Assembly (NCBI GenBank): GCA_037447215.1
Contig: JBBIHB010000003.1
Span: forward strand, 85,145-149,144
Length of the DNA: 64,000 nucleotides
Source: UBA1413 sp037447215
GTDB lineage: Bacteria; Bacteroidota; Bacteroidia; Bacteroidales; Prolixibacteraceae
Direction of reading: 5' to 3'
The position numbers and the translations under genes were made by a program. Positions 18,087-26,629 of this stretch are shown here, piece after piece. How positions within the stretch are numbered: the stretch's first letter is position 1; each line of letters opens with the position of its first letter. The notes under the pieces are model-generated. The model was not told the DNA's origin and searched no databases. It was given only the letters and a program-made list of their open reading frames with translations.

Positions 18087-21032
18087 ATGGAGTCAGGTTC
18101 CCGTTTTAAATTTATTGTAGCATTGTTAGAACATAGGTTTCTGGGCTGGATATTTGTTCCGTATCTTGTCGAACCACTGAAATCCTATTACTCGGTACGA
18201 TCAGTGGTCAGGTTTACTGAATTGGAGAAACTTGATTACGGGTTCAATAAATATGAGAGGGAAATAGTAAGGTTAACAAGCAAATATGCCGATTCGAAGC
18301 TATCGGCGAAGTTTTCGAGAAACCTGAACAGCAGTGAGTTTTTTAATCAGATTTCGCCTGATTACCTGAAACAGAGTGTTTTACCGTATGTTTCGAAACA
18401 AATGTACCAGGTTGCACTTATCCTCATGAAAAATAATATCCAGCTTTTTGAAAAGGAAGCCAATTACTCTAATCTTTATGACGAAGATATTATTGCCCTG
18501 AATACAAACTTTGCATCAGCCCATTTCTCATTCGAAAGGAATGAGGAAGGAATTAAATATCAGGTCAAACTTTACCAGGATGGAATATTTATACCATTGA
18601 TCAACAGGAAGGTGAAAATTGTCACAAATGATCCATGTGTAATGGTGGTACGCAATATGTTGTTGATTTTCAGTGATATGGATTCGAAGAAAGTTTTGCC
18701 CTTTCTCGAAAGGGAATTCATACATGTGCCCAGAAACATGGAGTCGAAATACTTTTCAAATTTTGTGATGAATAGGGTGTGTGATCATACAATCGATGCA
18801 TCAGGCTTCTCTATAATCGATATTGATGATGAAAAAGGCGCCATACTTAGCCTCGAAAAAAATATAAAGGGTAGTCCTGTACTTATGCTTAAATTAAAAT
18901 ATGGGCCAAAAGAAATTTTTTTGAACGACAGCCGCGAAGTATTGGTAATCCTTGAAAATGAAAACGATGATTATACTTTCTACAGGTATAAACGTAATAA
19001 AGAATGGGAAAAACAGCAAGTCAACTTTCTGGTTGATAATGGGTTATTGGAAGATGCAGGAGGATTTACCCTGCCGAATATTGCCTTGATGGAGGAAGAA
19101 AGTGCTTTGTATGCACTTGTCAATTGGATTACTGAGCGCTATGACCAGATTGTGGAAATGGGAATCAGAATCAGACAGGAGTTTTTCAGTAAAAAATATT
19201 ATACCGGCTCAAAGAAACTTACTTTTGACTTGAAGCAGGACCATGATTGGTTTGATGTTTATTCCATTGTACATATTGGTCAATATAAGTTTCTCTTTAT
19301 AAAGTTGAAAAAATTCATTCTCAATGGAATAAGGGAGTTTGAACTTCCTGACGGCCAGATTGCGATCCTTCCCGAAGAGTGGTTTGAAAGATACAAGCAA
19401 TTGTTTCAGTTAGGACGGATCGAAGGCGAAAGGATGCTTTTCGGGAAGCATTTCTTCAATATGCTACGGCATCGGGTTCCCGGCCACATTCCCGAAGTTT
19501 TGCAGAAACTCGAAAAAAGCATTGCAACATCGGAGAGTGTCCAGCTTCCACCCTCGCTGAATGCTACCCTTAGGCCTTATCAAATAAAAGGATTCGGTTG
19601 GATGCATGCTTTGATTAAAAATGGACTCGGTGGTTGTCTTGCCGACGATATGGGTCTTGGTAAAACCCTTCAGGCGATTGCTTTGCTCCTGAAATTTAAA
19701 AGGAAAAACAATACAGGTTTTGATGTTCATAAAGCCGGATATGAAGGGCAATTGTCCTTATTCCCTAATGTGGATAAACATGAAGAAATTCAGCCGGCTT
19801 CGCTGATTGTAGTGCCTACATCGTTGGTTCACAACTGGATGAATGAGTTTCGGAAATTTGCCCCTTCACTTACCATTTATGACCATACTGGTTACAACCG
19901 TAACAGGAATGGGAGCTGGCAGGAGGTCATTAACCGGTTTGATGTGGTGATAACAACCTATGGCACGCTCCGGAATGATAAGGAACTGATGGAAAAGCAC
20001 GAATTTTTCCTTTTAATATTAGACGAAAGCCAATATATAAAGAACAGGGATTCAAAAATTTACAGTTCGGTATTGTCGTTAAAGGCAAAACATAGGATTG
20101 TCCTGACCGGCACACCTATCGAAAATTCATTATCCGATTTGTGGTCGCAGATGAATTTTCTGAACAGAGGGCTGCTTGGAAACTATTCGTTCTTTAAACA
20201 GAATTTTCAGACGCCTATTGAAAACAGATCGGAGGCTAAAGCTGAAGAGAAGCTACAGTTGCTGATCAGGCCTTTTATACTTCGTCGTACAAAGGGTGAG
20301 GTGGCGCAGGACTTGCCACCACTGATGGAGTCAGTGATATTTTGTACAATGACCCCTGAGCAGCAAAAGGTATATGAAAGGGAAAAATCAATTGTAAGAA
20401 ATACCATAATGGCAAGCATCGAAGCCAATGGGGTAGCCAACTCGTCCATTGCAATTCTTCAGGGCCTTACCCGCTTACGCCAGCTAGCCAACCACCCATC
20501 ATTGGTCGATATTGAAGACGATGCAGGTTCTGGAAAGTTTGGAGAAATATTTCTTGCATTGTCAAATATAATTTCTGAAGGCCATAAAGTCCTGATATTT
20601 TCATCTTTTGTAAAGCATCTCGAACTTTTAAGGCATCACATTGAAACGAATGAATGGAAATACAGTATTTTAACTGGTAAAACCATAAACAGGGAAGAGG
20701 TAATCAATAGTTTTCAAAACAATCGCGAAAACCGGATTTTTCTGATTTCTCTGAAAGCAGGTGGGGTAGGATTGAACTTAACCGAAGCCGATTATGTATT
20801 TATTGTGGATCCTTGGTGGAACCCTGCTGCCGAAAATCAGGCCATCAGCAGGGCACACCGTATAGGGCAGGGGAAAAGTGTTTTTGTTTACCGTTTTATA
20901 ACCGAAAATAGTATTGAGGAGAAAATACAGCATCTTAAAGATAGGAAAAGCGAATTAGCTGATAAATTCATCAATTCTAACAATCCTTTCCGCGTGATTA
21001 CCAAAGAAGAAATTGAATCCCTGTTCGATTGA
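18087..21032 (+). CDS. SNF2-family DNA-dependent ATPase/helicase
   Basis: A protein of about 981 residues from the ATG at 18087; an in-frame ATG at 17991 would add 32 hydrophobic, atypical residues, so I prefer the later start. The C-terminal half has all SNF2 motifs: LRPYQIKGFGWMHAL, Walker A DDMGLGKTLQA near residue 522, the Walker B variant LDESQYIKN near 645 (DESQ rather than DEAH), VLTGTPIENSLSDLWSQMNFL, LRQLANHPSL, and motif V-VI SLKAGGVGLNLTEADYVFIVDPWWNP, SRAHRIGQ. The N-terminal 450 residues are unassigned and lack a clear SWIM zinc motif. Such enzymes remodel protein-DNA complexes or displace RNA polymerase; the specific role is unknown. Confidence 0.92.
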   Translation: MESGSRFKFIVALLEHRFLGWIFVPYLVEPLKSYYSVRSVVRFTELEKLDYGFNKYEREIVRLTSKYADSKLSAKFSRNLNSSEFFNQISPDYLKQSVLPYVSKQMYQVALILMKNNIQLFEKEANYSNLYDEDIIALNTNFASAHFSFERNEEGIKYQVKLYQDGIFIPLINRKVKIVTNDPCVMVVRNMLLIFSDMDSKKVLPFLEREFIHVPRNMESKYFSNFVMNRVCDHTIDASGFSIIDIDDEKGAILSLEKNIKGSPVLMLKLKYGPKEIFLNDSREVLVILENENDDYTFYRYKRNKEWEKQQVNFLVDNGLLEDAGGFTLPNIALMEEESALYALVNWITERYDQIVEMGIRIRQEFFSKKYYTGSKKLTFDLKQDHDWFDVYSIVHIGQYKFLFIKLKKFILNGIREFELPDGQIAILPEEWFERYKQLFQLGRIEGERMLFGKHFFNMLRHRVPGHIPEVLQKLEKSIATSESVQLPPSLNATLRPYQIKGFGWMHALIKNGLGGCLADDMGLGKTLQAIALLLKFKRKNNTGFDVHKAGYEGQLSLFPNVDKHEEIQPASLIVVPTSLVHNWMNEFRKFAPSLTIYDHTGYNRNRNGSWQEVINRFDVVITTYGTLRNDKELMEKHEFFLLILDESQYIKNRDSKIYSSVLSLKAKHRIVLTGTPIENSLSDLWSQMNFLNRGLLGNYSFFKQNFQTPIENRSEAKAEEKLQLLIRPFILRRTKGEVAQDLPPLMESVIFCTMTPEQQKVYEREKSIVRNTIMASIEANGVANSSIAILQGLTRLRQLANHPSLVDIEDDAGSGKFGEIFLALSNIISEGHKVLIFSSFVKHLELLRHHIETNEWKYSILTGKTINREEVINSFQNNRENRIFLISLKAGGVGLNLTEADYVFIVDPWWNPAAENQAISRAHRIGQGKSVFVYRFITENSIEEKIQHLKDRKSELADKFINSNNPFRVITKEEIESLFD

Positions 21033-21048
21033 CAAAGTGAACCAATCT

Positions 21049-22737
21049 TTATTTTGGTTTGGCAACTTCGAGCCCAATCCGTTTACCTTTATATTGCACC
21101 TGCCTGAATGCTTTTTGCAGGTCGAATTCGTAGCGTTTGTCAATTTCAAAAAACGAAAAATTTTGCATAACTTCAATTTCACCAATTTCGACTGATTTCC
21201 CGGGCATAGTCTGGTTAATCATGTTTATAATGGTACGTTTGTCCATCCGCTCACTTTTACCTATATTCATAAACATTCGTGAGTAAACTACTCCACGTCG
21301 GCGTTTATAGTTATTCCGTTCTTCGTCAATGGTAAAATATTCGTGCTTATTTCTGTTCCCAGGTTTTTTATTTTGGGTACTTTCAGAATTTTTCTCATAA
21401 AGTTTACCGGAATCCACATTCAGATCGGGCGCATTTTCATATGCCTCAATGAAACGGTTAAATTCAACTGCAACAAAGTGTTTGATCAGCTCTTCACGGT
21501 CGAGCCATTCAAGTTTTTTATAGATAACCCTGAGGTAATCTTCTATATTTGCAGTGTTCACTTCAACTTTTTCTACTTTGTCAATCAGGTTGAAAAGCTG
21601 CTTTTCACAGATATCGCGGCCTGTAGGGACAGGCTTGATTTCGAATTTCTTATTCAGCATCCGTTCAATATCTTTTAATTTGCCCTTCTCTTTCAGATGA
21701 ATAATCGAGATTGAGATGCCTTTTTTACCAGCCCTGCCTGTTCTACCGCTTCTGTGGATATATACTTCGGGGTCATCTGGAAGATTGTAATTAATAACGT
21801 GGGTAAGGTCATTTACATCAAGTCCGCGGGCAGCAACATCCGTTGCAACCAATATCTGAAGCCTTCTGTTTCTGAAACGGTTCATTACTATGTCGCGCAT
21901 CTCCTGGGAAAGGTCTCCATGAAGGGCATCGGCGTTGTATCCGTCACGGATCAGGTTGTCGGCAACTTCTTTTGTTTCGGCACGGGTGCGGCAAAAAACA
22001 ATCCCATAAATATTCGGATTCACGTCGGCAATACGTTTTAAGGCTTCGTACCTGTCACGGGCATGGACCATGAAATATTCATGCGAAACATTGTCAGCTC
22101 CCTGATTGGTTTTTCCAACTGATACCTCGACCGGCTGATTCATATATTTTCGTGCGATTGCTGCTATCTCTTTGGGCATTGTGGCCGAAAACAACAATGT
22201 CTGTTTTTCAGCAGGAGTTCCTGAAAGAATGGTATCAAGGTCGTCTTTGAACCCCATGGATAACATTTCGTCTGCTTCATCGAGGATCAGCCATTTTACA
22301 TGGCTCAACTTAAGTTTCTTCCGGTTAATCAGGTCAACTGCACGGCCTGGCGTGGCAACCACTACCTGTGCTCCCTTTTCCAGAAGCTTGATTTGTTCAT
22401 TTATTGATGCACCTCCATATACAGGTACTATGTTGATGGTACCGATATATTTGGAGAAATTTTTCAAATCGCTGGTAATCTGAAGGCATAATTCGCGGGT
22501 TGGGCACAAAACAAGCATTTGCGTTGTGTTTATACCAACATTTATCTGTTGGATTACAGGTAACCCGAAAGCGGCTGTTTTGCCTGTTCCGGTTTGTGCC
22601 AGTGCAACAATATCTGTAGAGTCATTTAAAATCAGGGGTATAGTTTTTTCCTGAATGGGGGTTGGTTTTTCAAAACCAAGTTCTTCAATGGCTTTCAATA
22701 ACAATGGTGAAAGCCCTGTTTCGTTAAATAAAATCAT
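21049..22737 (-). CDS. DEAD-box RNA helicase (DeaD/CsdA type)
   Basis: A 562-residue ATP-dependent RNA helicase. Motifs in order: Q motif FEKPTPIQEKTIP, Walker A AQTGTGKTAAF at 47-57, PTRELCLQI, DEAD in LILDEADEMLSMGF, SAT in LLFSATMPKEI, and HRSGRTGRAGKKG near 330-342. The C-terminus carries a DbpA-type RNA-binding domain (INMINQTMPGKSVEIGEIEV, FSFFEIDKRYEFDLQKAF), as in cold-shock and ribosome-assembly helicases. It converges with the SNF2 gene and has its own promoter at 22765-22772. Confidence 0.94.
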   Translation of the reverse strand: MILFNETGLSPLLLKAIEELGFEKPTPIQEKTIPLILNDSTDIVALAQTGTGKTAAFGLPVIQQINVGINTTQMLVLCPTRELCLQITSDLKNFSKYIGTINIVPVYGGASINEQIKLLEKGAQVVVATPGRAVDLINRKKLKLSHVKWLILDEADEMLSMGFKDDLDTILSGTPAEKQTLLFSATMPKEIAAIARKYMNQPVEVSVGKTNQGADNVSHEYFMVHARDRYEALKRIADVNPNIYGIVFCRTRAETKEVADNLIRDGYNADALHGDLSQEMRDIVMNRFRNRRLQILVATDVAARGLDVNDLTHVINYNLPDDPEVYIHRSGRTGRAGKKGISISIIHLKEKGKLKDIERMLNKKFEIKPVPTGRDICEKQLFNLIDKVEKVEVNTANIEDYLRVIYKKLEWLDREELIKHFVAVEFNRFIEAYENAPDLNVDSGKLYEKNSESTQNKKPGNRNKHEYFTIDEERNNYKRRRGVVYSRMFMNIGKSERMDKRTIINMINQTMPGKSVEIGEIEVMQNFSFFEIDKRYEFDLQKAFRQVQYKGKRIGLEVAKPK

Positions 22738-22764
22738 TTAAGAATAAAAATATAAATAAGGGCG

Positions 22765-22772
22765 CAAAAGTA
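22765..22772 (-). promoter_or_regulatory. -7 element for the DEAD-box helicase gene
   Basis: Minus-strand TACTTTTG fits TAnnTTTG exactly and lies 28 bases before the helicase ATG. The -33 box is weak. Confidence 0.5.
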
Positions 22773-22864
22773 CTTTTTTATTTGTGAATTAAACGGAAAA
22801 TGATTTGATGCACATAAATATATGCCAATGTTAACGAATTGTTCGTAGAATCGGGATTTAAATG

Positions 22865-24706
22865 TTATTGAAATCTCTTAGGCTCTGGTGGTCCAGGCCT
22901 GAAATTGTAAAAATTCTGCCGTGTTTGCTCAACAATTAATAAACCCAGCAAGCCGAGGTCTTTCGGATGGTTCGGATAAATCGACAAACGCACCATGATG
23001 GTTTTTAGTACAAGTGCTTCGTTGTGTAGCCTCATACCAGCACCAAATCCCCAGTAATAGCGCTCTTTAAAGATTAGTTTATGGTCATCTCCTAACATGC
23101 CTATATCAAGAAAAGTGAAAAATGCCACATTGAACCTGTAAACATCCCGTTGTTGGAAATAGACAGATTCAAAATTAAAGTTCAGCCTTTCTTTTCCGAA
23201 AATCTGTCTGCTTTCGAATCCCCTGATAAGATCATTTTTTTGAAAATAGAGGTTCTCAACATCGAAACGGTTAAACCCTTTTAAATAATCAACTTTGATA
23301 AAATGCCTGAAGCGTGGCCCATTCCCATGCAGCCTTGAAATAAAATTCAGACCTGCCTCAACATGGCCTTGCTGCGGATTACGATAGTTAAAGTAGGTAC
23401 CTGCTCCGCCATAAACATAAAGATAACCAGGTGTTTTTCTCAGGAAATTACCATTGGATAAAAATATGTGACTGTAAAATCGTTCCCCGTTTTCGTTGTC
23501 CTCATATCCGAAAACGAATTCGTTTTTAAATCCTTTAGGAATATCTTCTGTAATGCCATAACCATATATGAGTTTATCGGGGATATACCATCGTTGCGAC
23601 CATGAAATTCCTGTCAGATAAAAATTTGTATTGTAAAAATACTGAAGTTCACCTGGAGGTGGAAAAGGCCTTTCCTTAAATTGACGTTTAAGAAAATTTG
23701 CAGAAACAGTGATTTGCGAGTGGATGTTGTTGTTGCTGTAAAGCTGAAGATTGCGTGCTGCCCAAAAATTCAGTTCATTGTATCGCAGGTTAATATCCCT
23801 GAAAGGCCTTATCAAACCCTGCAATTCGCTGGTACGCTTATAGCTGAAAGCATGTCCGCCATAAGCCCATGAGTCCACTGGCCTTATCAATGGTTTTTCA
23901 AAATTGAAAATTACACCTTCATTGCGAAAAGTATTGGAATATCCGGCTTCAAGACTTAAAAATTTCCCATCGAGGTTATCAATTTTATAGAATGATTCGA
24001 ATCCCAAATATGGTTGTCGCCGTAGATGTCCAACTAATCGCAAGGATGCCTGATGTCCCAGACCAAAAAAGTTGCTGTTATACAATTCTGCTGCTGCAGA
24101 AGACCCATCAAGGAATCCGGTAACCCCGATTGAAAACCGGTCTTGTGTTATCAGGATGAGATCTACTGTATCGCTACTAATTGAATCGCTGCGGAATTCA
24201 AAGCGGGCATCCCTGATTCGGGGCAAGGTCCTGAAAATTCTTTCATTTTCATACAAAGCCTCCGCATCAATAACCTGCCCGGGTTTAATAATCAGGTTTT
24301 TACGAAGGTTATGCAGGTCTGATCGGGTATGAATGGTGTTGCCAGCTTTTTCAAGCCATGATTTTGGTTTCAGTGTAGTGTCCTGGATGGTAGGCCCGAA
24401 AACTGGCAATCTAATAATTTCAATATCGCCAATTATTTTTCCCTGTGCTTTCGAATAGTAGGAATGTGTTTCGGAAATGCTATCAGAGGTCGGTTTATAT
24501 CCTGTTACTATTAAATCATGAAGTAATCTGGTAAGTTTCTTCCGGTTTGCCTTTACTTGCAGAGAATCGTAAAAACTGATACTTTTATTCTTTACTTTGC
24601 AATAAATTGAGTCTTTCCCGATTGACTGTGCATTACAGGTAAATGGAAAAATCAGAATCATTAGAATGATATACAGTAGATTATATTTTTTCTTTTTATA
24701 AAACAT
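22865..24706 (-). CDS. Omp85/BamA-superfamily outer membrane protein
   Basis: About 613 residues from the ATG at 24706; a TTG six bases upstream would add two residues. A Lys-rich start and hydrophobic stretch ending in FTCNAQS form a signal peptide. Residues about 90-180 look like POTRA-type modules (IGDIEIIRLPVFGPT, then LRKNLIIKPGQVIDAEALYENERIFRTLPRIRDARFEF). The rest is a beta-barrel with alternating aromatic residues, for example YLGFESFYKIDNLDGKFLSL, and the surface-antigen motif LIRGFESRQIFG and RYYWGFGAGMRL near the end. It is shorter than BamA (fewer POTRA domains), so a TamA-like or accessory role in outer membrane assembly is more likely; this is inference. Confidence 0.82.
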   Translation of the reverse strand: MFYKKKKYNLLYIILMILIFPFTCNAQSIGKDSIYCKVKNKSISFYDSLQVKANRKKLTRLLHDLIVTGYKPTSDSISETHSYYSKAQGKIIGDIEIIRLPVFGPTIQDTTLKPKSWLEKAGNTIHTRSDLHNLRKNLIIKPGQVIDAEALYENERIFRTLPRIRDARFEFRSDSISSDTVDLILITQDRFSIGVTGFLDGSSAAAELYNSNFFGLGHQASLRLVGHLRRQPYLGFESFYKIDNLDGKFLSLEAGYSNTFRNEGVIFNFEKPLIRPVDSWAYGGHAFSYKRTSELQGLIRPFRDINLRYNELNFWAARNLQLYSNNNIHSQITVSANFLKRQFKERPFPPPGELQYFYNTNFYLTGISWSQRWYIPDKLIYGYGITEDIPKGFKNEFVFGYEDNENGERFYSHIFLSNGNFLRKTPGYLYVYGGAGTYFNYRNPQQGHVEAGLNFISRLHGNGPRFRHFIKVDYLKGFNRFDVENLYFQKNDLIRGFESRQIFGKERLNFNFESVYFQQRDVYRFNVAFFTFLDIGMLGDDHKLIFKERYYWGFGAGMRLHNEALVLKTIMVRLSIYPNHPKDLGLLGLLIVEQTRQNFYNFRPGPPEPKRFQ

Positions 24707-24923
24707 GTACAAATCAGAAAAACGGGAATTTCCTCCTGAAATGAATGAAAAAATTGATGTTGAAAATTAAGTTTTTTTGCATAAATATCTATTATTCAAT
24801 GTGTTAATTTCTGTTAATTTTAGATTTCATTTTTTTAAATATTTTTTGAGAATTGAAATCTTTCACAATTTTTGTTTGTATAAGTTCACAGGGCTATATT
24901 TTCGTCAAATTTGTGTTTCTTTT

Positions 24924-24931
24924 TATTTTTG
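24924..24931 (+). promoter_or_regulatory. -7 element upstream of the TonB-like gene
   Basis: TATTTTTG matches TAnnTTTG, eight bases before the ATG at 24939. A TTCG lies 19 bases upstream as a possible degenerate -33 box. The 226-base divergent spacer 24713-24938 holds nothing else that I recognise. Confidence 0.45.
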
Positions 24932-24938
24932 CGGGCGA

Positions 24939-25667
24939 ATGAAAAAAATCATCAGAATATATAAACGTAATATATATGGGGTAATGGGAACCCTCGTGTT
25001 CCACATATTTCTGGTGGGAATTTTTTTAATCGCCGAAATGGACCTCAAACGCGAAATGATTGAAGATACAATTATCATTGAGTTTCCCATCGAAATGCCT
25101 GAAGAAGAAATACAGGAAACTGAACAGGAACAATGGCAGCAATTGCCTGCTAACCCGATTGCCAGGTCGAATATTCCTTCGGCTTCTGGACGGATCCCTT
25201 CACAATTAAATACACGTGAGTCATTTTTTGATGAATCCTATCAGCAGGAAATTGAAAACGCCAAAAGGTTAGTTTCTGATGTAAACAAACAATTGGCAAA
25301 GGAGATTCCTGACCTGTCGAAGATCAAAATGCCTGAGCATGTTACTGAAGGGATGGATCCGGATTCGATAAAAAACATTATATATACCGGCGACAGCAAC
25401 ATCGAATATCACCTCGAAAACAGATATCATTTAAGGTTACCTGTTCCAATCTACCTGGCCAGGGGAGGTGGAACGGTAATCGTTGATATTTCAGTCAGCA
25501 GACAGGGCAGGGTAGTAGCGGCAACCCCGCGTCAAAACAGATCAATTGCCGATGAACAAATCTATCTATATGCTCAGGCTGCAGCACAAAGGACGCTTTT
25601 TAATGCAGATCCAAAAGCCCCCAATATTCAGAATGGAACCATCAGATATACGTTTGTTGCCCAATAG
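24939..25667 (+). CDS. TonB-like envelope protein
   Basis: A 242-residue protein from the ATG at 24939; an upstream in-frame TTG would add 54 residues of low plausibility. One membrane helix (VMGTLVFHIFLVGIFLIAEM) follows a basic N-terminus, then an acidic Glu-rich stretch (MPEEEIQETEQEQ) where TonB normally has Pro-Glu/Pro-Lys repeats. The C-terminal module, IYLARGGGTVIVDISVSRQG to RTLFNADPKAPNIQNGTIRYTFVAQ, resembles a TonB C-terminal domain and would face the periplasm. Bacteroidota carry many such energy-transducer-like proteins. No ExbB/ExbD or TonB-dependent receptor is adjacent, so its receptor is unknown. Confidence 0.7.
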   Translation: MKKIIRIYKRNIYGVMGTLVFHIFLVGIFLIAEMDLKREMIEDTIIIEFPIEMPEEEIQETEQEQWQQLPANPIARSNIPSASGRIPSQLNTRESFFDESYQQEIENAKRLVSDVNKQLAKEIPDLSKIKMPEHVTEGMDPDSIKNIIYTGDSNIEYHLENRYHLRLPVPIYLARGGGTVIVDISVSRQGRVVAATPRQNRSIADEQIYLYAQAAAQRTLFNADPKAPNIQNGTIRYTFVAQ

Positions 25668-25707
25668 TGAATTGTGATGAAATTATTTTAACATGTTTTA
25701 ACAAACC

Positions 25708-25742
25708 TTGGTATTTAACTGATATTTAAATTTATATTTTTG
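25708..25742 (+). promoter_or_regulatory. promoter for the short transcript at 25749
   Basis: TTG (25708-25710) and TATTTTTG (25735-25742), the latter an exact TAnnTTTG. The 24-base spacer is slightly long. It lies in the 374-base spacer 25668-26041, with no ORF start close behind. Confidence 0.45.
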
Positions 25743-25748
25743 CACTAC

Positions 25749-25829
25749 GTTTATTTTCATAAGTTTAGGTTTAGTTAGGTTAGTTAGTTTTAAGAGAAAG
25801 GATAGATTTTTCAATCTATCTTTTTTTTA
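25749..25829 (+). ncRNA. candidate small RNA or terminated leader
   Basis: About 80 bases between a promoter-like pair and a strong intrinsic terminator: an 8-bp stem GATAGATT/AATCTATC (25801-25808 and 25813-25820) with loop TTTC and eight T. The body contains a run of TTAGGTTTAGTTAGGTTAG-like repeats and no credible ORF. It could be an independent small RNA or a prematurely terminated leader of the sigma gene 213 bases downstream. I do not recognise an RNA family. The rest of the spacer up to 26000 is plain AT-rich DNA. Confidence 0.35.
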
Positions 25830-26000
25830 TACCCAAAAACATTTCAATACCTATATTTTTCCAATTCAGTTATTTTGTGTTTCAATAATTATTAAATTCG
25901 TCAGTCGATTTTTAATGGGCGATTAATCATTTTTATAAATATTTGATAATTAGGTATGTATTTGTATGTGAATATTTTTTTGAAAATTTATTCAAAACAT

Positions 26001-26028
26001 TGGGTTACCTTTTTGTATAATTTGGAAT
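26001..26028 (+). promoter_or_regulatory. shared bipartite motif upstream of the ECF sigma gene
   Basis: TGGGTTACCTTTT at 26001-26013 and GGAAT starting at 26024. The same two blocks occur upstream of the double-glycine peptide gene (31188-31215) with exactly the same 23-base distance between block starts. The layout suits an ECF-type -35/-10 promoter used for autoregulation. The ATG at 26042 would leave a very short leader. Confidence 0.55.
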
Positions 26029-26041
26029 TAATATATAGAAC

Positions 26042-26629
26042 ATGAAAAGTTTTACGGACGAACAAATCCTGAAAGGAATCCTTCGTCATGACAATGTGGT
26101 TTTAGCTTATATATACAAGCAATATTTTTACAAGGTTAATGCCTTTGTAAGAAAAAACCAGGGTGATGAGGATGATGTAAACGACGTGTTTCAGGAAGCA
26201 ATCATAATAATTTTCCGTAAACTGAAGGAAAACGACCTTCTGTTCGAAAATCGTTCTTTCGAGGTTTATTTGTTTTCTGTATGTCGGTTTCTCTGGTTAA
26301 AACAGCTCGAGAAGAGAAGAATTGAAAAAGAGAAGATAAACGATACCATGCCTTTCCAGGATGAGATATACGACGATGATCTTGTTGCTGTAGTGGAAAA
26401 AAATGAAAGGTTTTTGTTGTATCAAAAGCATTTTAAAAATATAAGTACCGATTGTCAGAAAATATTGCAGTTGTTCTTTGACAAAGTTCCCATTAAACAG
26501 ATTGCTCATATAATGGGTTTCAAAAGTGAGAAGTATGTGAAGACGAGAAAATTTAAATGCAAAGAACTGCTTGTAGAACGCATTAAACAGGACGTACAAT
26601 ATAAAAAAATTTTTGAAGATGACACATGA
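26042..26629 (+). CDS. ECF-like RNA polymerase sigma factor
   Basis: A 195-residue sigma-70-family protein. Region 2 spans about residues 20-90 (AYIYKQYFYKVNAFVRKNQG, then DDVNDVFQEAIIIIFRKLKE and FLWLKQLEKRRIEK). Region 4 spans about 130-185 (ISTDCQKILQLFFDKVPIKQ, then IAHIMGFKSEKYVKTRKFKC), a divergent helix-turn-helix. The next gene, a membrane protein with anti-sigma-like repeats, overlaps its 3' end, the usual sigma/anti-sigma arrangement. The shared motif at 26001 suggests it drives its own gene and the peptide gene at 31269; that needs experiment. Confidence 0.88.
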   Translation: MKSFTDEQILKGILRHDNVVLAYIYKQYFYKVNAFVRKNQGDEDDVNDVFQEAIIIIFRKLKENDLLFENRSFEVYLFSVCRFLWLKQLEKRRIEKEKINDTMPFQDEIYDDDLVAVVEKNERFLLYQKHFKNISTDCQKILQLFFDKVPIKQIAHIMGFKSEKYVKTRKFKCKELLVERIKQDVQYKKIFEDDT

